Shown here: in pieces, positions 1 to 8,037 of the stretch
Position numbering within the stretch: the stretch's first letter is position 1
How the letters are laid out: every line of letters begins with the position of its first letter
Assembly (NCBI GenBank): GCA_039822005.1
Contig: JBCBMZ010000006.1
Span: forward strand, 1 to 64,000
Reading direction: 5' to 3'
DNA: 64,000 nt
DNA from: JBCBDX01 sp039822005
Lineage (GTDB): Bacteria > Pseudomonadota > Alphaproteobacteria > Rhizobiales > Rhizobiaceae
Notes under the pieces: model-generated
What the model was told of the DNA's origin: nothing
Databases searched by the model: none
The model's input: the letters and a program-made list of their open reading frames with translations, nothing else
Position numbers and translations under genes: made by a program

Positions 1-90
1 ACTGTCTCCGCTTACGCCAACCCAGTGGACATCCGGGACAAAACACTCCTGACAGACTTCAACTCTTCACGCACAGCTGACAGCCGCTAA
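1..90 (+). CDS. C-terminal fragment of an unidentified protein
   Basis: The first reading frame is open from the window edge to a TAA at 88-90, giving 29 residues that end in TADSR. The codons look like those of neighbouring genes. A strong terminator-like hairpin follows at 115-160, which supports this being the end of a real gene. The fragment is polar and too short to assign to a family. It could be a chance open frame, but its exact fit with the downstream hairpin makes a true gene end more likely. Confidence 0.4.
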   Translation, partial: TVSAYANPVDIRDKTLLTDFNSSRTADSR

Positions 91-114
91 GGCCAGCACG
101 TGCATGAAAATGAC

Positions 115-160
115 GGGCTGGGCTCGAAGCCAAAAACCTCTCTCGAGCCCGGCCCCGTTT
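115..160 (+). terminator. Intrinsic terminator-like hairpin
   Basis: Bases 115-127 pair with 143-155 in a 13-bp GC-rich stem with one G-T pair and a 15-nt loop. A short T-containing stretch follows (CGTTT). It lies 25 bases after the stop codon at 88-90. The U-tract is short, so termination may be partial. Confidence 0.5.
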
Positions 161-211
161 CAACCTTACTAACCTGAAGCGCACCCGCTGCCCAAAATGA
201 GTAGGAGCAAA

Positions 212-430
212 ATGATCATGACGACTTTGACTGTCATCCGGACTACGGCTGTAGCCGCCTTTGCCCTGGCATTTGCGGTTGTCGCCACCACGGCTCTGCT
301 GATGCTCGCCGCACAGGCATCACCAGTTCACGCCATGACCAATTACTCAGGACAATTTGCAGCCCTGCAAATAACCGCACAAACTGCGTCCAATGGTGTC
401 TTTGACCCGGCTGTAAACTCTGAGAACTGA
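212..430 (+). CDS. Small exported peptide of unknown function
   Basis: A 72-codon frame. The AGGAG at 203-207 lies inside the longer frame that starts at 197, so translation more likely starts at ATG 212 or ATG 218. The N-terminus is a hydrophobic, alanine-rich signal sequence of about 35 residues with a likely signal peptidase cut after SPVHA. That leaves a mature peptide of only about 35 residues. No family is recognised. It is followed by a cluster of hairpins ending in an intrinsic terminator (557-588), so it may be cotranscribed with a structured RNA tail. Moderate confidence that it is a gene, none on function. Confidence 0.45.
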   Translation: MIMTTLTVIRTTAVAAFALAFAVVATTALLMLAAQASPVHAMTNYSGQFAALQITAQTASNGVFDPAVNSEN

Positions 431-434
431 GGAT

Positions 435-592
435 CCCCCTGCGCTGATCCATCGCGCCCCTCGATCAGCGTGCATGCGCACAGGCTGGCAGTTCGTTCCC
501 TTGGGCGCCTGTCCCCGCTCCATGATAGCGGGCGGCTGCCACTGTGTTGTCGACTGAAAGCCGCCAGTTGCCCCGACTGGCGGCTTTTGGCG
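435..592 (+). ncRNA. Candidate structured RNA or structured 3' UTR
   Basis: Four stems follow one another with little unpaired sequence: 442-449 with 463-470 (8 bp), 480-485 with 507-512 (6 bp), 514-519 with 527-532 (6 bp), and the terminator stem 557-568 with 577-588. No open frame fills this stretch. It could be an independent small RNA of about 150 nt or the folded 3' end of the upstream small-peptide transcript. No known RNA family is recognised. Its position directly upstream of the bchE promoter is suggestive only. Confidence 0.35.
557..588 (+). terminator. Intrinsic terminator, perfect 12-bp stem
   Basis: AAAGCCGCCAGT at 557-568 pairs perfectly with ACTGGCGGCTTT, with an 8-base loop. 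The stem carries A and T tracts on its two sides, so it could stop transcription in both directions. It separates the upstream small-gene region from the bchE promoter. Confidence 0.8.
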
Positions 593-604
593 TTTCGCGA
601 TTCT

Positions 605-618
605 TTGATATAAGTCAA
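605..618 (+). promoter_or_regulatory. FnrL/FixK-type box upstream of bchE
   Basis: The 14-mer TTGATATAAGTCAA fits the FNR/FixK consensus TTGAY-N4-RTCAA in both half-sites. Its centre (611.5) is about 33 bp upstream of a TATAAT at 645-650. That places it near -41 to -46 of the expected start of transcription, as for a class II activator. Activation of bchE by an oxygen-sensing FNR protein is established in Rhodobacter; here it is inferred from the site. Confidence 0.7.
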
Positions 619-655
619 CATCAAATGACAAAAATTATGTCAATTATAATTGACA
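613..655 (+). promoter_or_regulatory. Tandem PpsR/CrtJ-type operators overlapping the bchE -10 box
   Basis: The motif TGTCA-N8-TGACA occurs perfectly at 638-655 and with one mismatch (AGTCA) at 613-630, separated by 7 bp. This matches the TGT-N12-ACA recognition sequence of the photosynthesis repressor PpsR/CrtJ, which binds paired sites about 8 bp apart. The downstream site sits in a perfect 26-bp palindrome (634-659) and contains a consensus -10 element TATAAT at 645-650. Bound repressor would therefore block RNA polymerase. The upstream site overlaps the FnrL-type box. Confidence 0.7.
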
Positions 656-674
656 TAATGAGTGTGAGGCTTTC

Positions 675-2387
675 ATGCATGTCGTTCTTGTCCATCCCAA
701 CTATCATTCCGGCGGTGCGGAGATTGCTGGCAATTGGCCTCCGGCATGGGTTGCCTATCTGGCCGGGTCGCTGAAGAAATCGGGGTTTGACAAGGTCACC
801 TTTATAGACGCCATGACCAATGAGATCGACAATTTCGATCTTGGCAAGCAGTTGGTCGATTTGCAGCCGGATATTGTCGGCGTCACGGCCATTACGCCAT
901 CGATCTATGTGGCCGAAGACGTGCTCGAGATCGCCGCCAAGGTGTGCCCGAAGGCTGTGCGGGTATTGGGCGGTGTGCACGCCACTTTTATGTACAAGCA
1001 AGTTTTATCAGAGGCCCCTTGGGTCGATGTTATCGTGCGCGGAGAGGGGGAAGAGATTTTCACCAATCTCGTTTCAGCCGTGCATGAGGGGCGCTGGCCG
1101 GCGGATCGCGGAAAGATCATGGGGCTAGCTTTCCGTGACGGTGATGAAATCATCGCAACCCCGGCAGCGCCTACCGTTAAGGACCTGGACGCGATAAGTC
1201 CCGATTGGTCCCTGTTGGAGTGGGACAAGTATATCTATGTTCCGCTCGGTCGAAAAGTTGCCATCCCCAATATGGCGCGTGGTTGTCCGTTCACCTGTTC
1301 ATTTTGTTCGCAGTGGAAGTTTTGGCGTGACTACCGTGTTCGCGAACCTGGGGCGGTCGTTGATGAGATCGAGACCTTGGTCAATAAACATGGCGTCGGT
1401 TTTTTCATTCTCGCTGACGAGGAACCGACCATCAACCGCAAGAAATTCATTGAGTTTTGCGAACTATTAATCGAGCGCGGCCTGCCAGACAAGATTCAGT
1501 GGGGCATCAACACGCGCGTGACGGATGTGTTGCGTGATGAGGCGCTTTTGCCGCTCTATCGCAAGGCTGGGCTGGTCCACGTCTCTCTAGGCACGGAAGC
1601 AGCAGCCCAGATGAAGCTCGATCAGTTCAACAAGGAAACCAAAGTCGCTGACAACAAGCGCGCGATCCAGTTGCTGCGTGATGCTGATATATTCACCGAA
1701 GCCCAATTCATCGTTGGGCTTGATAATGAGACCGCCGAAACTCTTGAAGAGACCTACCAGATGGCCTGGGATTGGCAGCCGGATCTGGCCAATTGGGCCA
1801 TGTATACACCATGGCCGTTTACGCCGCTGTTTCAGGAATTGGGCGATAAGGTCGAGGTCTTTGACTTTTCCAAATATAATTTCGTGACACCGATCATGAA
1901 ACCAAAAGCGATGGATCGTGACGAGCTGCTTGATCGGGTGATGAACAATTACCGGCGTTTTTATATGAAAAAGGCTCTGTTCCACTATCCTTGGCGGGGA
2001 ACTGGATATCGCCGTCGGTATCTCTTGGGCTGTTTGAAGGCATTCATGAAGGCCGGATTTCAGCGCAAGTTCTACGATCTGGGCAAGGCTGGTTATTGGG
2101 GGCCACAATCGAAGGGCAAGCTCGATTTCCATTTCGATGAGACCAAGACGATTGCCAAGGCCCAACTCGATGATTGGGCCGCGATCCACGACAAGAAGGT
2201 CAGGCTGCAGGAAGCGCGCAAGAAAATCGAGACCAATGAGGCAGATGTACCCATGGCGTGCGGGGGTGGCGCCGAACAGATGGAGGATTATGCCGGCTTA
2301 CCCACTTCAACGCGGCGTCCGGGCGCAAAAAAGCGCCCACCACACATCAAGCTGCCAACCGATCAGTTTACGGATGCGGCCGAATAA
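675..2387 (+). CDS. bchE: Mg-protoporphyrin IX monomethyl ester oxidative cyclase, anaerobic (radical SAM)
   Basis: BchE closes the isocyclic ring of Mg-protoporphyrin IX monomethyl ester in bacteriochlorophyll synthesis, without O2. The 570-residue protein has an N-terminal cobalamin-binding-like domain (about 1-150, with VRVLGGVHATF). Its radical SAM domain has the [4Fe-4S] ligands C204, C208 and C211 in RGCPFTCSFCSQWKFWRDYR, a stretch typical of BchE. A GAGG at 666-669 precedes the ATG by 5 bases. bchJ follows 6 bases after the stop, so the two form an operon. Upstream FnrL- and PpsR-type sites point to expression at low oxygen. Other B12-radical SAM enzymes are less likely given the strong BchE signature and the bchJ neighbour. 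Confidence 0.93.
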   Translation: MHVVLVHPNYHSGGAEIAGNWPPAWVAYLAGSLKKSGFDKVTFIDAMTNEIDNFDLGKQLVDLQPDIVGVTAITPSIYVAEDVLEIAAKVCPKAVRVLGGVHATFMYKQVLSEAPWVDVIVRGEGEEIFTNLVSAVHEGRWPADRGKIMGLAFRDGDEIIATPAAPTVKDLDAISPDWSLLEWDKYIYVPLGRKVAIPNMARGCPFTCSFCSQWKFWRDYRVREPGAVVDEIETLVNKHGVGFFILADEEPTINRKKFIEFCELLIERGLPDKIQWGINTRVTDVLRDEALLPLYRKAGLVHVSLGTEAAAQMKLDQFNKETKVADNKRAIQLLRDADIFTEAQFIVGLDNETAETLEETYQMAWDWQPDLANWAMYTPWPFTPLFQELGDKVEVFDFSKYNFVTPIMKPKAMDRDELLDRVMNNYRRFYMKKALFHYPWRGTGYRRRYLLGCLKAFMKAGFQRKFYDLGKAGYWGPQSKGKLDFHFDETKTIAKAQLDDWAAIHDKKVRLQEARKKIETNEADVPMACGGGAEQMEDYAGLPTSTRRPGAKKRPPHIKLPTDQFTDAAE

Positions 2388-2393
2388 ATCGGC

Positions 2394-2975
2394 ATGGAAG
2401 ACGTTACTGTCTATCGCGTTGGGCCTAACGCCATCATTCAAACCATAGCGGCCATAAAAGCGCTGGTGGGAACTGACCATGTTACCCCGATCTTGGTGCG
2501 TGCCTATTTGCGTGAGCCTGAGGGCGGGTGGCAAGACATGGTGCCGTCAGGTCAAGTCAATGCGCTCAACAAGGCTGTTTATGATGAGTTGGGCCCTGAA
2601 ACCGCGATGGCGATCATGCGCGATGCCGGTCGCCGCACTGCGCTCTACATACTGGAGAACCGAATCCCGCAGCTGGTCCAACGCATGTTGTGTCTGTTGC
2701 CGAGACAAGTTGCCTGTCAACTCTTGCTTCGGGCTATCGTAAAAAACGCTTGGACATTTGCTGGTCATGCGCGCGTTGAGGCCGGGGCGAGCTGGGTTTG
2801 TATCCACGATAACCCGCTTTGTCCGGGCCAATCAAACCATGCCGCTTGCGTCTGGCATGAGGCGGTTTTCCAAACCCTGTTTGAGCGCGTTATCGGCCAG
2901 CGGGTCGGTGTGCATGAAACCCGTTGTATGGGGCGCGTTGATCCCCATTGCCGGTTTGAAATCAGTCTCGGCTGA
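2394..2975 (+). CDS. bchJ: BchJ, V4R-domain protein linked to bacteriochlorophyll synthesis
   Basis: A 193-residue protein whose C-terminal half is a V4R-type domain (CLPGQSNHAACVWHEA-like region, ending ETRCMGRVDPHCRFEI, with conserved cysteines). BchJ was first called the 4-vinyl reductase of bacteriochlorophyll synthesis. In several bacteria the vinyl reductase is now known to be BciA or BciB, and BchJ probably assists with substrate handling. Start ATG 2394 lies 6 bases after bchE, with no strong ribosome site of its own, so translation is probably coupled. The bchEJ pair is also found in Rhodobacter. No other bch gene follows; the next gene is on the opposite strand. Confidence 0.85.
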   Translation: MEDVTVYRVGPNAIIQTIAAIKALVGTDHVTPILVRAYLREPEGGWQDMVPSGQVNALNKAVYDELGPETAMAIMRDAGRRTALYILENRIPQLVQRMLCLLPRQVACQLLLRAIVKNAWTFAGHARVEAGASWVCIHDNPLCPGQSNHAACVWHEAVFQTLFERVIGQRVGVHETRCMGRVDPHCRFEISLG

Positions 2976-3695
2976 CTAGCGAACGACGATTTCAGCGCCT
3001 TCGCTTACACGCTTGTAAAGATCAATCACGTCCTGATTGATCAAGCGTACGCAACCTGAAGACACCGACTTGCCGATTGACCACCATTCAGGAGAGCCGT
3101 GCAGTCGGTAGAGCGTATCCTGATTGCCCTGAAAGATGTAATGCGCACGCGCACCGAGCGGGTTTAACAGGCCTGGCTCCATCCCGCCTTCCCATGTATC
3201 GGTGGCCCGGTTGTAGGTCGTGCGGTATTTTTCCAGTTCGGGTTCGCGGTCAATCATTTCAGCTGGCGGGTGCCATTTGGGCCATCTAGCCTTGCGCTTG
3301 ATGTAGCCTTCGCCCGACCATTCAAAGCCTTGGCGCCCGAGTCCTACGCCATAACGGATAGCCCGCCCACCGGCTTCAGTTACGTATAAATAATGACGGC
3401 TGGTTTCGACCACGATTTTGCCGGGTCCGACGCCCGTGGTGTTAGCGACCCGTTGGCGCAGCAAGCGCTTGTCGATCTTTTGCCAAGGAACCGCGGGAAC
3501 GTTGAAGCCGCCGTCGCTGACCGCGCCATAGGCAAGCGCGTAGTTAAAGCCGGTGCCGCTCGTATCAGGTGCGGTACGCGCCGGTGCGTCGTCTTGTGGC
3601 GCTTCGGCAGTGACACATGCGCTGAGTGTAAGACCTGTGATTCCAAGCGCTGACATTTCAAGCACGCGCCTGCGGGTATAGGTTTGGTCTGACAT
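2976..3695 (-). CDS. L,D-transpeptidase (YkuD family), lipoprotein-like
   Basis: A 239-residue exported enzyme expected to make 3-3 crosslinks in peptidoglycan or attach proteins to it in the periplasm. The N-terminus TYTRRRVLEM followed by LSAC resembles a Tat signal joined to a lipobox. The YkuD domain covers about residues 90-239. It carries the catalytic motif around YRLHGSPEW and SSGCVRL, with C215 as the nucleophile. The stop lies immediately after bchJ in convergent orientation. The gene stands alone, and the adjacent bch genes do not suggest a specific partner. Confidence 0.85.
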   Translation of the reverse strand: MSDQTYTRRRVLEMSALGITGLTLSACVTAEAPQDDAPARTAPDTSGTGFNYALAYGAVSDGGFNVPAVPWQKIDKRLLRQRVANTTGVGPGKIVVETSRHYLYVTEAGGRAIRYGVGLGRQGFEWSGEGYIKRKARWPKWHPPAEMIDREPELEKYRTTYNRATDTWEGGMEPGLLNPLGARAHYIFQGNQDTLYRLHGSPEWWSIGKSVSSGCVRLINQDVIDLYKRVSEGAEIVVR

Positions 3696-3889
3696 TACAG
3701 CATTCCTTGATTTTGCGATTTGTTCACGCCTAGCGAAAACTTGGATAATGGGGTCTTAAATTTTCCGTGAGGTAGCAAGTCTAAAAGAGTTGCCAAGCAA
3801 AATTGTGTGCAAGTGTTGCGCTTGACCCACGGTTGGATGCCATTGCATATGGCGCCAGCAAATTCACCGAGCATTTTCAGGATTTCGTC

Positions 3890-5302
3890 ATGGCCGCAGG
3901 CAAGCCACGCACACTTTACGATAAAATCTGGGACGATCATGTCGTTCATACCGGCGAAGACGGCACGTCGCTTTTGTATATTGACCGCCATCTCGTTCAT
4001 GAAGTCACCAGCCCCCAGGCTTTTGAAGGGTTGCGTCTTACCAATCGTGCGGTGCGCGCGCCAGAAAAGACACTGGCTGTTGTGGATCACAACGTGCCCA
4101 CATCGCCGGATCGGCATTTGGGCATCAAGAATGAAGAGAGCCGCATTCAAGTTGAGGCACTTGCGAAAAACGCTGCCGATTTTGGCATCGAATATTATTC
4201 AGAAACCGACCGCCGCCAGGGTATTGTGCACATTGTCGGCCCCGAACAAGGCTTCACCCTTCCGGGCATGACAATTGTTTGTGGCGATTCGCACACATCA
4301 ACCCATGGCGCTTTTGGCGCCTTGGCGCATGGTATCGGGACATCCGAAGTTGAACATGTGCTGGCGACGCAGACCCTCAGGCAGAAAAAAGCAAAGAACA
4401 TGCTGGTACGTGTTGATGGCACGGCACCTGAGGGGGTCACCGCCAAGGACATTATTCTCGCCATTATTGGTGAGATCGGCACAGCGGGCGGCACAGGGCA
4501 TGTGATCGAGTTTGCCGGTGATGCCATCAAAGCGCTGTCGATGGAGGGTCGTATGACCGTGTGCAACATGACGATTGAAGGTGGCGCGCGCGCTGGCCTG
4601 ATTGCACCGGACGAGACCACCTTCGCTTACATTAAAGACAAGCCTCGCGCGCCGACCGGTACTGCTTGGGACATGGCAATGGACTATTGGAAAACGCTGC
4701 TCACAGATGAAGGCGCGCACTTTGACAAGATCGTCACGCTGGATGCGGCTAATTTACCGCCTATTGTTTCGTGGGGGTCATCACCAGAAGATGTGGTTTC
4801 CATCCAAGGCGTGGTGCCGAACCCGGATGAGATTGAAGATGCCAATACACGCTCTTCGAAATGGCGGGCGCTTGAATATATGGGCCTGAAGCCCGGCACG
4901 AAGATGACTGACATCGAGTTGGATAGGGTGTTCATTGGCTCTTGCACAAACGGCCGCATTGAAGATCTTCGCGCTGTGGCACGCGTCGTGGAAGGCAAGA
5001 AAGTTGCTGAGCGCGTTGACGCCATGATCGTTCCGGGCTCGGGCCTCGTTAAGGCACAAGCCGAACAGGAAGGCCTCGACAAAATCTTCATCGAAGCCGG
5101 GTTTGACTGGCGGGAGCCGGGTTGCTCCATGTGCCTTGCGATGAATGATGACCGGTTGAAGCCTGAAGAGCGTTGCGCGTCGACATCCAACCGTAACTTC
5201 GAAGGCCGTCAGGGCTTTAAAGGCCGCACGCATTTGGTGTCGCCAGCCATGGCCGCTGCGGCAGCTGTTGCTGGCCGGTTTGTGGATGTGCGCGACCTGT
5301 GA
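3890..5302 (+). CDS. leuC: 3-isopropylmalate dehydratase large subunit
   Basis: LeuC isomerises 2- to 3-isopropylmalate in leucine synthesis together with LeuD, which is not in this window. The aconitase-family [4Fe-4S] ligands are visible in FIGSCTNGRIEDL and, near the end, in PGCSMCLAMN. The start at ATG 3890, with CAGGA at 3879-3883, gives 470 residues, the family length. The longer frame back to 3803 adds an unconserved N-terminus. leuC is monocistronic here and is followed by a convergent gene. Confidence 0.95.
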   Translation: MAAGKPRTLYDKIWDDHVVHTGEDGTSLLYIDRHLVHEVTSPQAFEGLRLTNRAVRAPEKTLAVVDHNVPTSPDRHLGIKNEESRIQVEALAKNAADFGIEYYSETDRRQGIVHIVGPEQGFTLPGMTIVCGDSHTSTHGAFGALAHGIGTSEVEHVLATQTLRQKKAKNMLVRVDGTAPEGVTAKDIILAIIGEIGTAGGTGHVIEFAGDAIKALSMEGRMTVCNMTIEGGARAGLIAPDETTFAYIKDKPRAPTGTAWDMAMDYWKTLLTDEGAHFDKIVTLDAANLPPIVSWGSSPEDVVSIQGVVPNPDEIEDANTRSSKWRALEYMGLKPGTKMTDIELDRVFIGSCTNGRIEDLRAVARVVEGKKVAERVDAMIVPGSGLVKAQAEQEGLDKIFIEAGFDWREPGCSMCLAMNDDRLKPEERCASTSNRNFEGRQGFKGRTHLVSPAMAAAAAVAGRFVDVRDL

Positions 5303-5342
5303 GCGAAGGCGGCCTATTGACCGGCCGCGTCGCTTCAAGCTG

Positions 5343-6905
5343 TCAGTTGAACCAGACCGCAAACAAACCGATGTTGCGCCCAAGGCTGCGGGTTAAATCG
5401 CGCAGTTCTCTCTGATCGATCATTGCGCCTTTTTCCGCGTAGAGAACTGACTCATGACCTGTGGCGAAAGACACAAGGTCAAATTTTTCAGCTGTTTCAA
5501 AGAAGGTTTTGACGTTGATGCCCGCGGGTAGACGCCAACTGGGAATCAGCAGTTCTCCATTGAGAACCTTTTCGCCCATCTCGGCCAGTACGAGCCAAGC
5601 GTTAATTTGTTCCTGAGACACCGTAATGCCATCGAAAGGGGCGGTCTGGTTTGGATTGGGGAGCCACTCATTGTTGTCATCTGTTTCTCCAGCAACAAGT
5701 GACCATGTTTCGTGGTTGAGTTTCATAACCTTTAGCCAGTGCCCGCGAACTTCAGCGAGCATTTCTGCGTTTTCAACGGGCCAATTGATGGAGTGAATAA
5801 AGGCAACCGGTTCAAACAGGGTCGATGCGATATCCCGTAGTCCACTTACACCCAAGGTCAAGCGAGACAATTCTTCCTGCTTTGTACGCACTTGGCCTCT
5901 TAGAACATTATAACGATCCTGCTTCTTTGAGAGCGCGGTCAATTCGGGCATAAACTCAGCAATTCTGGTACGCTTTTGAGATTCGGTCAGTTCATTGTTG
6001 CCCGAAATCTCGCTGTTAAGGCGCGAATAATCGCTAAAACGCCTGCGTTCTTCCGTTGTCAGGCGCGCGTCATCCATTTGTTTGCTCAGCGCATCGATTT
6101 CCGATTGTAATGCTTCAATTTCGGCCGGATCACCGCGTAACGCACTGAAGAGTTGGCCAACCTGATTGGCGTTATCGCCAAAAATATGTTGCGCGCTGAT
6201 GTTGTATGTACGCTCATAGTCAAACGCCAAAATCAGTTTGCCAGTGCCAGCCAGCAGGTTTGCATAGCCCTGCAACCATTTCGCGTCGGCTACATCAAAA
6301 CTGATCTGCATAGCGTTGAGGCCAGCTTCCTCTATCATGCCATCGATTTCAGATGGTCGAACATTCGGGTTGATCAGCGGAAAAAGCGCCAGCAAGCGCT
6401 CATCTGGCGTCACAACGCCATCGCTGTTGGCATCCACTGCCAATTTGAAGAGATCGATATCGACCGAGAACTCTTCTGGCATGATTGTGTCCAGCGCCTC
6501 GTCGACATTTTCAAGTCGCGCAACAAATGTGCTCAATATTTGCCGCGTGTCCTCATATGTTGCGGTCTCAGGCGCTTCGTTTTTCGGCACAGGAATCCGT
6601 AAGATCGGGATGGCGCGTCTGGTAAAGCGGTCACCGATGCTGGTGTTGCCGGCGCCCAGTCGGTGCAAATCCTGCTGCAAGCCTTCGACCGCGTAAAGGA
6701 ACTGAACGGCAGCTAGTTGAAATGTTGTTGCTGCTGACTGAGGTTGGTTGGTGAAATAGTCTATGCCATCGGATAGTGGCTGTTCGCCATAGGCAAAGCG
6801 CTCGAACGCGTTCATGTTTTGCGATTTGTCATCAGCGCTTGCGCCGCCGACAATGGCGAAGTTTATGAGGATAGACGATGCTAGCAGTCTCAATCGGTTG
6901 CTCAT
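5343..6905 (-). CDS. Exported protein of unknown function with one EF-hand loop
   Basis: A 520-residue protein with a signal peptide ending near GGASA (residue 24), so probably periplasmic. A canonical 12-residue EF-hand calcium loop is visible at about 158-169, with D158, N160, D162 and E169. A charged, helix-rich stretch at about 265-350 looks like coiled coil. The C-terminal third mentions no recognisable enzyme motif. AAAGGG sits 6 bases before the ATG, which supports this start. It lies alone between leuC (convergent) and an AEC transporter gene on the same strand. I do not recognise the family. Confidence 0.75.
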   Translation of the reverse strand: MSNRLRLLASSILINFAIVGGASADDKSQNMNAFERFAYGEQPLSDGIDYFTNQPQSAATTFQLAAVQFLYAVEGLQQDLHRLGAGNTSIGDRFTRRAIPILRIPVPKNEAPETATYEDTRQILSTFVARLENVDEALDTIMPEEFSVDIDLFKLAVDANSDGVVTPDERLLALFPLINPNVRPSEIDGMIEEAGLNAMQISFDVADAKWLQGYANLLAGTGKLILAFDYERTYNISAQHIFGDNANQVGQLFSALRGDPAEIEALQSEIDALSKQMDDARLTTEERRRFSDYSRLNSEISGNNELTESQKRTRIAEFMPELTALSKKQDRYNVLRGQVRTKQEELSRLTLGVSGLRDIASTLFEPVAFIHSINWPVENAEMLAEVRGHWLKVMKLNHETWSLVAGETDDNNEWLPNPNQTAPFDGITVSQEQINAWLVLAEMGEKVLNGELLIPSWRLPAGINVKTFFETAEKFDLVSFATGHESVLYAEKGAMIDQRELRDLTRSLGRNIGLFAVWFN

Positions 6906-6996
6906 GACAAACCCTTTACCGTTTTGCGACTGACAATACGCAGCAATTGGGCAAATATTTATCAGCGGTGTGGCGGAATGATGAATTACCGATTTG

Positions 6997-7941
6997 TCAC
7001 AATACCACTGCTTGCAGCAGCCAGAGCCAGAACGTTACCGACACCACACTGAGCATGGTAGCCAGCAAAAAGGCCGATGCGGCAACGTCTTCGGCGCGTT
7101 TGTACATGGACGCAAAGATATAGATGTTCACCCCTGGTGGCATGGCAGCGATGGTAACAGCGGCCAGAACCATAACCGCTTCAAGATTGAAGATGTAGTG
7201 CGCCAAAAAAAGTGCGATCAGCGGGTGAATGATCAGCGAAAGGAATGCGATCAAGGCGCTTTCTCTCAGACCGCTGGTCATTTGATATTGCGTCATGGAA
7301 GCACCAATGCCGACGAGTGCTGCCGGAATGGCGGATGCTGCCATCATTTGGCTGGCGGTATCAAATGGATCGACCAGCGGTAAGCGGAAAAGGTTGAAGA
7401 AAACACCGGCGAGAATGCCGATCATTAAGGGATTAGCTATGATTGATTTGCCCGCTTTGACCAGTGTTTTGCTCATCGGCTGGCCATCTCGCCGCATCAG
7501 CTCCATGGTCACCATGCCCACAATGTAGATGGAGGATGCGTGGAAAGCGATGATCCCATAGGTCGGCAGCAACGCGCCGGGCCCGTGTGAACGTTCCACG
7601 ATAGCGATGCCCAGCAGCACCGAGTTGGAAAAGGTGGCACCAAAGCCAATGGCAACACTTTCGCCCGGTCTACGTTTGAATATGGCCCGTGCCGCCATGA
7701 TACCAAGCGCAAAACATGAAAAGGCACCTGTGTAAAACGCGATCAACAAGGGAGCGGAGATCGCTTGGCCAAAATCCAACCCTGCCATCGCCCTAAACAG
7801 GAGGGCGGGAACCGCGATCTTTACCGTGTAGGCGTTCAGCGCGTCGCCCATCGATGCGGTGACGTAACCTGATTTAACGGCCGCATAGCCTATGATGATC
7901 AAAATGAAGACCGGTGTGATGGTGAGGAAAATGGCGAGCAT
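6997..7941 (-). CDS. AEC-family (auxin efflux carrier-like) transporter
   Basis: A 314-residue inner-membrane protein with about ten hydrophobic segments in two five-helix halves. The N-terminal TPVFILIIIGYAAVKSGYV and the central break are typical of the AEC family (PF03547). Bacterial members export or exchange organic acids or other small anions; the substrate cannot be told from sequence. The gene is divergent from a lipoprotein gene that starts about 100 bases away. No regulator is adjacent. Confidence 0.85.
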   Translation of the reverse strand: MLAIFLTITPVFILIIIGYAAVKSGYVTASMGDALNAYTVKIAVPALLFRAMAGLDFGQAISAPLLIAFYTGAFSCFALGIMAARAIFKRRPGESVAIGFGATFSNSVLLGIAIVERSHGPGALLPTYGIIAFHASSIYIVGMVTMELMRRDGQPMSKTLVKAGKSIIANPLMIGILAGVFFNLFRLPLVDPFDTASQMMAASAIPAALVGIGASMTQYQMTSGLRESALIAFLSLIIHPLIALFLAHYIFNLEAVMVLAAVTIAAMPPGVNIYIFASMYKRAEDVAASAFLLATMLSVVSVTFWLWLLQAVVL

Positions 7942-8037
7942 GGCACTGCCTTGGTCCTGCTTTTGGCAAATGTAAATGAGCCAATTGATACAATGTGTGC
8001 CTTGCTAGAGCGTTTGATTGCGACTAGTGCGCGAAAT

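Noticed and set aside
5308..5328. GC-rich inverted repeat after leuC as a terminator
   Set aside because: The 6-bp stem has no T tract on either side, so a terminator call is not supported.
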